Part shown: piece by piece, positions 6,943 to 14,771 of the stretch | How positions within the stretch are numbered: the stretch's first letter is position 1 | How the letters are laid out: each line of letters starts with the position of its first letter | Source: Oscillospiraceae bacterium | Lineage (GTDB): Bacteria > Bacillota > Clostridia > Oscillospirales > Ruminococcaceae | NCBI GenBank assembly: GCA_031281115.1 | Contig: JAITFV010000283.1 | Span: forward strand, 1-16,544 | Length of the DNA: 16,544 nucleotides | Direction of reading: 5' to 3' | The notes under the pieces: model-generated | What the model was told of the DNA's origin: nothing | What the model saw: the letters and a program-made list of their open reading frames with translations, nothing else | The model's database searches: none | Program-made: the position numbers and the translations under genes

Positions 6943-7101
6943 ATGACTAACAAAGAATTAATACTTTTAGGTATGTCGCTCGAGGCTCTGTTAGAGGCCG
7001 GAGAAATCGAAAAAGTTAAAAAAATAGTTAGTGTTATGGCATCGAACGGCGTTAAACCGGAAGTTAATAACAAGAAAGGAAAGAAAAAATCCGATGGCTG
7101 A
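6943..7101 (+). CDS. Small 52-residue protein between HydB and HydA
   Basis: ATG at 6943 follows a perfect AAGGAGG with 5-nt spacing, the best ribosome site in the operon. The product starts MTNKELILLGMSLEALLEAG and has a helical, leucine-rich N-terminal half (about 1-35) and a very basic C-terminal tail (NNKKGKKKSDG). Its last 8 bases overlap the HydA start (ATG at 7094), so HydA translation may be coupled to it; the HydA ribosome site AAAGGAAAG is inside this ORF. I recognise no family. No Cys is present, so it is not an iron-sulfur protein. Possible roles are an assembly or interaction peptide for the hydrogenase, or purely a translational coupler. Confidence 0.7.
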   Translation: MTNKELILLGMSLEALLEAGEIEKVKKIVSVMASNGVKPEVNNKKGKKKSDG

Positions 7102-8881
7102 TTTAATTAATATAAAAATCAACGGCATAAATTGCCAAGTCGAGGAAGGCGCTACCATTCTCGAAGCCGCCCGCGCCAATAATATCCGAATCCCCACTCT
7201 CTGCTGGCTCAAAGGTTTAAACGAAATCGGCGCATGCAGAATCTGCGTAGTTGAAAAAACATGGGCGCGGTCTTTGGTCGCCGCCTGCGTTTATCCGATT
7301 TCAAAGGCAGACGAGGGCTGCGAAATTAAAACCCACAGCAAGCGCGTATTAGAAAGCAGAAAAACCACGCTTGAGCTTCTGCTCTCCGACCATGAGCAGA
7401 AGTGTCTCTCCTGTTCGAGAAGCGGATACTGCGAGCTGCAAGACCTTTGCAAGGAGCTCGGCGTTGAAAATGCTGACAGATTCGGCGGCGAAAAAAATAA
7501 ATACGATATTGATAATAGTTCTGTATCGCTTTTCCGCGATAATAACAAGTGCATAAGCTGCCGCCGCTGTGTTTCTATGTGCAACAACGTGCAGGGAATC
7601 GGCGTTATCGGCGGGAATAAGCGCGGCTTCAAAACCGAGGTCGCCTGCGCGTTTAACATGGATTTGAACGCTACCGCCTGCGTTTCCTGCGGTCAGTGCA
7701 TTAACGTCTGCCCGACAGGCGCGCTCTCGGAAAAAGACGATACCGCCGCTGTTTGGGACGCGCTGAACGACCCCGAAAAAGTCGTAATGGTGCAGACCGC
7801 ACCCGCAGTACGTGCAAGCCTCGGCGAACACTTCGGCGTTGCTATGGGAACACCGGTTGAAGGAAAAATGGCGACCGCGCTTAAAATGCTGGGCTTCAAG
7901 AATGTTTTCGACACTAACTTCGGCGCGGATTTGACAATAATGGAAGAAGCAGCAGAATTATTAGAGCGTATCAAAAAGAGCAGCGACGGCGGGGGTGCCG
8001 GCTCGGCACTGCCGATGATTACTTCCTGTTCGCCCGGCTGGGTGCGCTTCTGCGAGGCGTATTATCCGGAATTGCTCCCGAATCTTTCAAGTTGCAAATC
8101 ACCGCAGCAGATGACCGGCGCGATTATAAAAACTTACTTCGCCGAAAAGAACAACATCGACCCTAAGAACATTGTCAGCGTTTCGGTCATGCCGTGCGTA
8201 GCGAAAAAGTATGAACTCACACGCATTAACCAGAGCGGCGCGGGCAAGGACTTGCAGGACGTTGACTTTTCAATTACCACCCGTGAACTCGCGAAGATGA
8301 TTGACAAAGCAGGAATAAGATTCGCTGAACTCCCGGACGGCGAGTTTGACTCTCCGCTCGGCAAAGGCTCGGGCGCGGCTGTTATATTCGGCGCAACAGG
8401 CGGCGTTATGGAAGCTGCCCTGCGTACCGCGGTCTGGAAACTCACAGGCGAAACGCCCGAATCTCCGATTGATTTTAAAGAAGTGCGCGGCACCGGCGGT
8501 ATAAAAATTGCGGATTTTAACGTTGGCGGTAAAGAAATCAAAGTCGCTGTGGCAAGCGGTTTAGCAAACGCCCGTGAGCTTCTCGAAAAAGTGAAAAAGA
8601 ATGAAGTTAAAGTCGATTTCATTGAAATTATGGCGTGTCCGGGCGGCTGCGTAAACGGCGGTGGACAGATTATAGCGAAGTCTGATGTGCGGAACTTCAC
8701 TGATATTCAAGCCGAACGCGCAAAGGCTCTGTATAACTTAGACGAAAGCAGAACAGCGCGCAAATCGCACGAAAGCCCCGATATTAAGACTGTTTACGAG
8801 GATTTTCTCGGCGAGCCGGGCGGGCATAAGGCGCACGAGCTGCTGCACACAAGCTATCGGGCGAGTAATTTGAGTAAGTAA
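7094..8881 (+). CDS. hydA: Catalytic subunit of NAD(P)-linked, bifurcating-type [FeFe]-hydrogenase
   Basis: HydA reduces protons or oxidises H2 at the H-cluster. The 595 residues show, in order: a plant-type [2Fe-2S] domain (C37, C48, C51, C65), a His-Cys [4Fe-4S] site (H100, C104, C107, C113), two ferredoxin-type [4Fe-4S] clusters (C153-C163 and C196-C206), and the H-cluster domain with motifs TSCSPGW (C312), MPCVAKKYE (C368) and MACPGGCVNGGGQ (C515, C519). The C-terminal EPGGHKAHELLHTSY is the usual small-subunit-like tail. The Cys that normally follows C312 (TSCCP) is Ser313. I chose ATG at 7094 (MADLINIKINGI) since the open frame upstream has no ribosome site and family members start there. 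With HydB and HydC it forms the soluble bifurcating complex. Confidence 0.96.
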   Translation: MADLINIKINGINCQVEEGATILEAARANNIRIPTLCWLKGLNEIGACRICVVEKTWARSLVAACVYPISKADEGCEIKTHSKRVLESRKTTLELLLSDHEQKCLSCSRSGYCELQDLCKELGVENADRFGGEKNKYDIDNSSVSLFRDNNKCISCRRCVSMCNNVQGIGVIGGNKRGFKTEVACAFNMDLNATACVSCGQCINVCPTGALSEKDDTAAVWDALNDPEKVVMVQTAPAVRASLGEHFGVAMGTPVEGKMATALKMLGFKNVFDTNFGADLTIMEEAAELLERIKKSSDGGGAGSALPMITSCSPGWVRFCEAYYPELLPNLSSCKSPQQMTGAIIKTYFAEKNNIDPKNIVSVSVMPCVAKKYELTRINQSGAGKDLQDVDFSITTRELAKMIDKAGIRFAELPDGEFDSPLGKGSGAAVIFGATGGVMEAALRTAVWKLTGETPESPIDFKEVRGTGGIKIADFNVGGKEIKVAVASGLANARELLEKVKKNEVKVDFIEIMACPGGCVNGGGQIIAKSDVRNFTDIQAERAKALYNLDESRTARKSHESPDIKTVYEDFLGEPGGHKAHELLHTSYRASNLSK

Positions 8882-8894
8882 AATGTATTATCGC

Positions 8895-8916
8895 GGGACG
8901 CCCTACGTGGCGTCCC
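8895..8916. repeat. Perfect 8-bp hairpin downstream of hydA
   Basis: GGGACGCC (8895-8902) and GGCGTCCC (8909-8916) enclose CTACGT. It sits 14 bases after the hydA stop and may protect the 3' end or slow polymerase, but lacks a U-tract. Its GCCCTAC core links it to the family 2 hairpins. Confidence 0.55.
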
Positions 8917-8931
8917 CTGCTATTGCTCCGG

Positions 8932-9073
8932 TTAAATAAGCTCTGTTAGATATATGTATTGATATATCATCGTTTTTTTTACCTACAAACCACGCAGTCT
9001 GACGGGGTGGTTTTAAAATTAAACAACTATATCAATAATCAATACAGTCATCTAACATAGCCATTAAATAAGC
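8932..9073. mobile_element. MITE-like element with terminal inverted repeats and flanking direct repeat (copy C of family 1 inside)
   Basis: A 10-bp direct repeat TTAAATAAGC (8932-8941 and 9064-9073) brackets arms that are inverted repeats: the left arm GCTCTGTTAGAT...GTATTGAT (8940-8963) matches the right arm (9039-9062, reverse complement) at 20 of 24 positions. The interior contains ACAAACCAC...GACGGGGTGGTTTT, an internally deleted copy of the hairpin repeat at 10730-10862. No coding capacity. The structure is that of a miniature inverted-repeat element with a target-site duplication. The rest of the 348-base gap between hydA and the flavoprotein gene holds only the 8895 hairpin and a possible leader. 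Confidence 0.6.
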
Positions 9074-9132
9074 AGGCTATATTATACTAATGAACAGATA
9101 ACTTTGATATAATTAAATCGGAGGTATTAAGT

Positions 9133-9186
9133 TTGAAACAAAATACAACTAAAACGGGAGAAACGTTGTTTTCGCTTCGTTTTTAA
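9133..9186 (+). other. Possible 17-codon leader ORF with overlapping hairpin
   Basis: TTG at 9133 follows GGAGG (9120-9124) at 8-nt spacing and would encode MKQNTTKTGETLFSLRF. A TATAAT lies at 9108-9113 without a good -35. A hairpin, GCTTCGTT/AACGAAGC (9174-9193), begins within the ORF and ends before the flavoprotein ribosome site. A leader-peptide arrangement is possible but unproven. Confidence 0.3.
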
Positions 9187-9229
9187 ACGAAGCTATCCTC
9201 TGTTAGTGAAGAAAGGACTTTATGAAAAT

Positions 9230-9796
9230 ATGAAATTTTTAATCATTACAGGCAATCCTAAATCAGGCGGCTTAACCTGTGCAGTCACAGAAGAAATCAA
9301 GCGCGGCGCAAAGGACGGCGGCGCGGAGGTCGAAATTGCCGACTGCGGCACAATTACCCGCTGCCGTGTTTGCGGTGATGGTTGGGGTACCTGCCGCAAT
9401 GAAAATACCTGCGCTTTCGGCGACAACGGCTTTAATGAGCTTCAAGCAAAAATAAAAGAAGCAGACTTACTTTGTATAATTTCGCCTGTCTACTGGGGCG
9501 AGATGTCCGAAAGCTTGAAAGCTTTCGCGGATAGGCTTCGCCGCTGCGAGTTCGCGGCTTCCGCAATCGAGGGCGCGCTCAAAGGCAAGCAGACGCTTTT
9601 AGCCGCTGTACCCGGCGGCTCAGGCAACGCGCTGCTGACTTGTTTGCAACAGATGGAGCGGTTCTGTCAGCATACGGGCGCGGTTGTTTTCGACTACATA
9701 GGCGTAAACCGCTGGAATCAGGGCTACAAAAAAACCGCCGCTTATAACGCCGCGCTGCTTATGGCGAAAGGCGTGAAAAACGGAGAAACTGTATAG
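9230..9796 (+). CDS. Flavodoxin-fold NAD(P)H-dependent FMN reductase-like flavoprotein
   Basis: The 188-residue product starts MKFLIITGNPKSGG, the FMN-phosphate-binding loop of the NADPH-dependent FMN reductase/flavodoxin superfamily, and has the second FMN motif SPVYWGEMSESLKAF. Between them lies a Cys-rich patch (CRVCGDGWGTCRNENTC) as in many clostridial members of this family; whether it holds an iron-sulfur cluster or only thiols is not decidable here. Cytosolic redox enzyme of unknown substrate. I chose ATG at 9230. AAAGGA (9212-9217) precedes a three-codon ORF (ATG at 9222) whose TGA overlaps this start, so initiation may be coupled. RNase Z follows after 3 bases, so the two are co-transcribed. 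Confidence 0.85.
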   Translation: MKFLIITGNPKSGGLTCAVTEEIKRGAKDGGAEVEIADCGTITRCRVCGDGWGTCRNENTCAFGDNGFNELQAKIKEADLLCIISPVYWGEMSESLKAFADRLRRCEFAASAIEGALKGKQTLLAAVPGGSGNALLTCLQQMERFCQHTGAVVFDYIGVNRWNQGYKKTAAYNAALLMAKGVKNGETV

Positions 9797-9799
9797 AGG

Positions 9800-10711
9800 A
9801 TGTTAGATGTAATTCTTCCGGGGACGGGCGGTATGCTCCCGTCAGACACCCGCTGGCTTTCCTGCTGCTGGCTTGAAAGCCAAGGCAGAGCTGTGCTTAT
9901 CGACTGCGGCGAAGGTACGCAAATCGCACTAAAAAAGCAAAACCTGCGCCTCGGAAACGTGGAGGCGCTGTTAATTACGCACTTTCATGCAGACCACATT
10001 TCGGGGCTGCCCGGGCTGCTGCTCTCGCTCGGGAACTACGGTAAAACTTCGCCGCTCCTGATTGCGGGACCGAAAGGTCTTGAGCGGGTCGTGAATTCGC
10101 TTTTAATAATCGCACCGAATCTGCCGTTCCCGATTGAGTTTAAAGAGCTTTTCGGCGGAACCTCCGGCGTGGAAACTTTTAACCTCGGCAACATGCAAAT
10201 CGAATCGTTCAGGCTGCGGCACGGAATGATTTGCCTCGGTTATAAAATTACGCTGTTGCGCAAGCCGGTGTTCAACCCCGAAAAAGCCGCCGCGCTCAAC
10301 ATTCCCGTGCAATTGTATAAAGTTCTTCACGCGGGCGAAAACGTAGAGCATGACGGCAGAATCATAACTCCGGATATGGTGCTTGACGGCGAGCGCGCAC
10401 CTATTAAGGTCGGCTACTATACCGACACGCGGGCTTTCACCGAAATCGCGGATTTTGTAAAAGGCGTGGATTTGCTCATAGCCGAGGGTATGCACGGCGA
10501 TGAGGAAGTCCGGGACAGGATTCACGAGAAAAAACACTCAATGTTCCGCGAGAGCGCGAAGATTGCCGCTTTGGCGGGTGCGAAAAAATTATGGCTGACG
10601 CATTACAGCCCCGCGCTTGCGAATCCGAAAGAATTTTTAGCTTCTGCGCGTGAAGTTTTCAAGAAAACTTATACCGGTTATGACGGCATAAAAATAACGC
10701 TGCCCGAGTAA
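9800..10711 (+). CDS. rnz: Ribonuclease Z, tRNA 3'-processing endonuclease
   Basis: RNase Z removes 3' trailers from tRNA precursors. The 303-residue metallo-beta-lactamase-fold protein carries the metal motif THFHADH (60-66), further ligands H141, D209 (in YTDTR) and H268 (LTHYS), and the short-form RNase Z ending with AEGMHGDEE...KKHSMFRESAKIA. N-terminal LPGTGGMLPSDTRWLS matches family members, supporting the ATG at 9800, 3 bases after the flavoprotein gene; the likely ribosome site GGAGAAA lies inside that gene. HADH replaces the more common HGDH. The family 1 repeat copy A starts about 20 bases downstream and no clear terminator is seen. The pairing with the flavoprotein appears to be by proximity only. 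Confidence 0.92.
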   Translation: MLDVILPGTGGMLPSDTRWLSCCWLESQGRAVLIDCGEGTQIALKKQNLRLGNVEALLITHFHADHISGLPGLLLSLGNYGKTSPLLIAGPKGLERVVNSLLIIAPNLPFPIEFKELFGGTSGVETFNLGNMQIESFRLRHGMICLGYKITLLRKPVFNPEKAAALNIPVQLYKVLHAGENVEHDGRIITPDMVLDGERAPIKVGYYTDTRAFTEIADFVKGVDLLIAEGMHGDEEVRDRIHEKKHSMFRESAKIAALAGAKKLWLTHYSPALANPKEFLASAREVFKKTYTGYDGIKITLPE

Positions 10712-10729
10712 AACGGCGCAGACTTATAT

Positions 10730-10862
10730 CGTTTTTTACCTACAAACCACCCCGTCCCTCGTCAAGGAGGGGAATGATTTCAGCTTCAACAAACCCAATT
10801 CCCCTCCTTGGAGGGGTGGCAGACGCAGTCTGACGGGGTGGTTTTAAAGTTAAATAACTATA
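10730..10862. repeat. Family 1 hairpin repeat, copy A (full length)
   Basis: Ends ACAAACCACCCCGTC and GACGGGGTGGTTTT are inverted; internal CCCCTCCTTGGAGGGG forms a second palindrome. Positions 10730-10750 and 10825-10862 match copy C (8971-8993 and 8994-9031) nearly base for base, so copy C is an internally deleted relative. Positions about 10763-10845 match copy B at 12157 in the opposite orientation with about two differences. Non-coding. It lies between rnz and the Abi gene. Confidence 0.8.
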
Positions 10863-10866
10863 ATAG

Positions 10867-10905
10867 ACCTCTTGCGAAATTAAACACGGCGTTTTTTCGC
10901 GAGGT
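10867..10905 (+). other. Unassigned hairpin upstream of the Abi gene
   Basis: ACCTC-TT-GCGAAA (10867-10879) pairs with TTTCGCGAGGT (10895-10905): an 11-bp stem with a 2-nt bulge and 15-nt loop. It is followed at once by a family 2 hairpin (10909-10934) and the Abi ribosome site. It could be leader RNA structure; I cannot assign it to a known RNA family. Confidence 0.4.
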
Positions 10906-10908
10906 TTC

Positions 10909-10934
10909 GGTGCGTCGAGGGCGCCGCACCCTAC
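10909..10934. repeat. Small dispersed hairpin repeat (family 2), copy 2
   Basis: GGTGCG (10909-10914) pairs with CGCACC (10925-10930), loop TCGAGGGCGC, tail CTAC. Compared with copy 1 (755-780) both stem differences are compensated, keeping base pairing. Confidence 0.6.
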
Positions 10935-10952
10935 TTTTAAAAGGAGAAAAAC

Positions 10953-11828
10953 ATGAAATCTTCAAGGTTCACAAAAGAACCCGCAACTATTAAAGAACAG
11001 CTGAGCAAACTCAAGCAGCGCGGCTGTATCATTGAAGACCGCGCCTTCGCAGAAGGTATTCTTGAAAAAATCAACTACTTCCGTCTCGCGAACTACTTCG
11101 CGGTGTTTTTGGAAAACAGCAAGCGTTACCGCGAGGGAACAAGCTTCAATAAGGTTGTGCGTTTGTATGACTTTGACCGCCGCCTGCGCGGGCAGCTGTT
11201 GATTTTCCTTGAAGAAATCGAGATTTCCATGCGGGCTGTAATCTCAAACTTTCACGCACATAAATACACCGCCCTCGGCTACCTGAATGACTCCACCTTC
11301 AGCCATCATCATAATCATAATCACTTCATGTCGCGTCTTGACAGATTAAAAGAGAAAAATATTGATATAAAGTTCGTCACGCACTACAACCGCAAACATA
11401 TGGGCGCGTTTCCGCTGTGGGTAATGATGGAGCTGTTCAGTTTCGGTATGCTTGCACATTTTTTCAAAAGCCTGCACAAACAGGACAAAAAAGAAATCGC
11501 AGAGAAGCACTTCTCGGGTTCTTTTTCGGCAAGCCATCTTGAATCATGGCTTGACAGCATGGCGGCTCTGCGCAATCACTGCGCGCATTATGTGCGCCTC
11601 TATGCAAACAAAATCGAACCCGTGCCGAAATCCGCCGAAGACGCACCTTTCAAAATGGGTGAAGATTTATTCAGTTTTATTTACGTTATCCGGCTGATGT
11701 ACATAAAACGAATCGGCGGCGAGAGCAACCTTGCGCTTCAGCTTAGCGCGCTGTTTGAGGAGTTTGAAGAAGCGGTAGATTTGAGGGTTATGGGGTTTCC
11801 GGAAAACTGGAAGGAAATATTACATTAA
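10953..11828 (+). CDS. Abi_2-family (AbiD/AbiF-like) abortive-infection protein, HEPN-type
   Basis: Abi_2 proteins (AbiD, AbiF) are phage-exclusion factors that are thought to act as HEPN RNases shutting down infected cells. The 291-residue protein shows the family hallmarks: early TIKEQLSKLKQRG and INYFRLANYF (40-49), YDFDRRLRGQLLIFLEEIEISMR (72-94), PLWVMMELFSFGML (154-167) and the HEPN motif RNHCAH (R207...H212) in ALRNHCAHYVRLY. Length is typical and no signal or membrane segment is seen. ATG at 10953 follows AAAAGGAG with 6-nt spacing. It stands alone between two inverted repeat copies, convergent with a 53-codon gene, and shares a terminator hairpin with it. The His-rich SHHHNHNH (117-124) is unremarkable for function but notable. 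Confidence 0.88.
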   Translation: MKSSRFTKEPATIKEQLSKLKQRGCIIEDRAFAEGILEKINYFRLANYFAVFLENSKRYREGTSFNKVVRLYDFDRRLRGQLLIFLEEIEISMRAVISNFHAHKYTALGYLNDSTFSHHHNHNHFMSRLDRLKEKNIDIKFVTHYNRKHMGAFPLWVMMELFSFGMLAHFFKSLHKQDKKEIAEKHFSGSFSASHLESWLDSMAALRNHCAHYVRLYANKIEPVPKSAEDAPFKMGEDLFSFIYVIRLMYIKRIGGESNLALQLSALFEEFEEAVDLRVMGFPENWKEILH

Positions 11829-11849
11829 AAGGCGGCTACAAGCCGCCTT
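11829..11849. terminator. Shared (bidirectional) terminator hairpin
   Basis: AAGGCGGCT (11829-11837) and AGCCGCCTT (11841-11849) form a perfect 9-bp stem with a 3-nt loop just after the Abi stop. On the plus strand it is followed by CTTCGT; on the minus strand by TTTAATG, so the stem's own TT extends a short U-run. It also contains the stop codon of the opposing small gene. Confidence 0.7.
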
Positions 11850-11997
11850 CTTCGTACTCCTCGTTAGACTCATCTGCTATAATCATCTGCTCGGTTCTGC
11901 ACTGTATGTCTTTTAAGCTGAACACTATAACATCGAGCATTTGGATTTTTTTCGTTATTTCGTTGAATAATTTTAGATACGCTTTTTTGTAGTCCAT
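11836..11997 (-). CDS. Small 53-residue acidic protein, convergent to the Abi gene
   Basis: ATG at 11997 follows AGAGAGGTG with 5-nt spacing, and a strong promoter lies upstream (12042-12071). The product begins MDYKKAYLKLFNEITKKIQM and ends in an acidic DESNEEYEEGGL tail; the middle predicts as one or two helices. The N-terminal MDYKKAYLKLFN resembles short hypothetical proteins I associate with clostridial prophages and conjugative elements, but I can assign no function. The stop codon lies in the loop of the terminator hairpin shared with the Abi gene, and the two coding ends are only 7 bases apart. It could be a partner or antagonist of the Abi protein, or a remnant of a mobile element. 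Confidence 0.75.
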   Translation of the reverse strand: MDYKKAYLKLFNEITKKIQMLDVIVFSLKDIQCRTEQMIIADESNEEYEEGGL

Positions 11998-12017
11998 TTT
12001 TTCACCTCTCTATACAT

Positions 12018-12113
12018 TACGTGTACATTATATATATATTAAGTATATCATAACTTCTGTAGCGCTGTCAATATACAAAGTATACAATATGTACACGTAT
12101 TATGTATATACAT
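12018..12113. promoter_or_regulatory. Cluster of AT-rich palindromes (possible operators)
   Basis: Four elements lie in 96 bases: TACGTGTACAT (12018-12028) and its inverse ATGTACACGTA (12089-12099), TATACAAAGTATA (12072-12084), and the perfect ATGTATATACAT (12102-12113). They surround the small-gene promoter and stand upstream of the ribbon-helix-helix gene. The rest of the 316-base gap (11998-12313) is taken by the promoter and repeat copy B. Confidence 0.5.
12042..12071 (-). promoter_or_regulatory. Promoter of the 53-codon gene
   Basis: Minus-strand TTGACA (12071-12066) and TATACT (12047-12042) with 18-bp spacing, preceded by an extended -10 TGA. Transcription would begin near 12035, about 38 nt before the ATG. 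Confidence 0.75.
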
Positions 12114-12156
12114 TTTGAGTATAATATATTAAAATAATGTATATGGTCGTTTAGCC

Positions 12157-12292
12157 TTAAAACCACCCCGTCAGACTGCGTCTGCCACCCCTCCAAAGAG
12201 GGGAATTGGGTTTGTTGAAACTGAAATCATTCCCCTCCTTGGAGGGGGTGCCGAGCGTCTTGCTTGCAAGCCGCAAAGCGACGGGGTGGTTA
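12157..12292. repeat. Family 1 hairpin repeat, copy B (full length, inverted relative to A)
   Basis: Begins TTAAAACCACCCCGTCAGAC and ends GACGGGGTGGTT, with internal CCCCTCCAAAGAGGGG and TCCCCTCCTTGGAGGGG palindromes. The first 85 bases are the reverse complement of copy A with about two changes; the right part diverges (CGTCTTGCTTGCAAGCCGCAA). It ends about 20 bases before the start of the ribbon-helix-helix gene and would form a large leader structure if transcribed. Confidence 0.8.
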
Positions 12293-12313
12293 AAATTAGA
12301 AGAGGATAATTTT

Positions 12314-12484
12314 ATGCCAAAAGAGCAATACACTATTCGCATTGATGAGCACCTGCTTGAAAAAACTAAAATTATAGCGAGCAAGCAAGTTCGTTCGATA
12401 AATAATCAATTCGAGTTTTTTGTCACAAGGGGCATTGAACTTTACGAAAAAGAAAATGGTGAAATAAATTTATCAGAAGAATAA
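12314..12484 (+). CDS. Arc-like ribbon-helix-helix DNA-binding protein
   Basis: The 56-residue product has the Arc/MetJ-type fold pattern: beta strand QYTIRID (5-11), helix 1 EHLLEKTKIIASKQ (12-25), the turn VRSINNQ with the characteristic RSIN, and helix 2 EFFVTRGIELYEKE. Such proteins bind palindromic operators as dimers, often as antitoxins or autoregulators. ATG at 12314 follows AGAGG with 8-nt spacing; the frame is open upstream into repeat copy B, but that part is not family-like. A strong terminator follows 8 bases after the stop, so it is monocistronic. No promoter close to it is obvious; a TATAAT at 12120-12125 lacks a good -35. Targets may be the palindromes at 12018-12113. Confidence 0.85.
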   Translation: MPKEQYTIRIDEHLLEKTKIIASKQVRSINNQFEFFVTRGIELYEKENGEINLSEE

Positions 12485-12492
12485 TTCATCCC

Positions 12493-12524
12493 CGCCGTTT
12501 TTCGTGTAAAAACGGCGTTTTTTT
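12493..12524 (+). terminator. Rho-independent terminator of the ribbon-helix-helix gene
   Basis: CGCCGTTTTT (12493-12502) and AAAAACGGCG (12508-12517) form a perfect 10-bp stem with loop CGTGT, followed by seven T. Confidence 0.93.
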
Positions 12525-12536
12525 CTTCATTTTCAC

Positions 12537-12565
12537 TTGAAATTCCCCCTAAAATATGGTATACT
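12537..12565 (+). promoter_or_regulatory. gyrB promoter
   Basis: TTGAAA (12537-12542) and TATACT (12560-12565) are separated by 17 bp with an extended -10 TGG immediately before. Transcription would start near 12572, giving a leader of about 105 nt that contains the 12603-12631 hairpin. Confidence 0.82.
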
Positions 12566-12587
12566 ATATATAAATCATATTATATAG

Positions 12588-14732
<2,145 letters not shown>

Positions 14733-14771
14733 GTTGACGTTTGATTCTATTGACTGGAGCTGAAATATTTA

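Noticed and set aside
8895..8916. Hairpin after hydA as a rho-independent terminator
   Set aside because: Strong stem but no T-run on either strand; kept as a repeat only.
4625..12292. Repeated ACCACCCC hairpins considered as a CRISPR array
   Set aside because: Copies are far apart, differ in length and orientation, and there are no regularly spaced spacers or cas genes.
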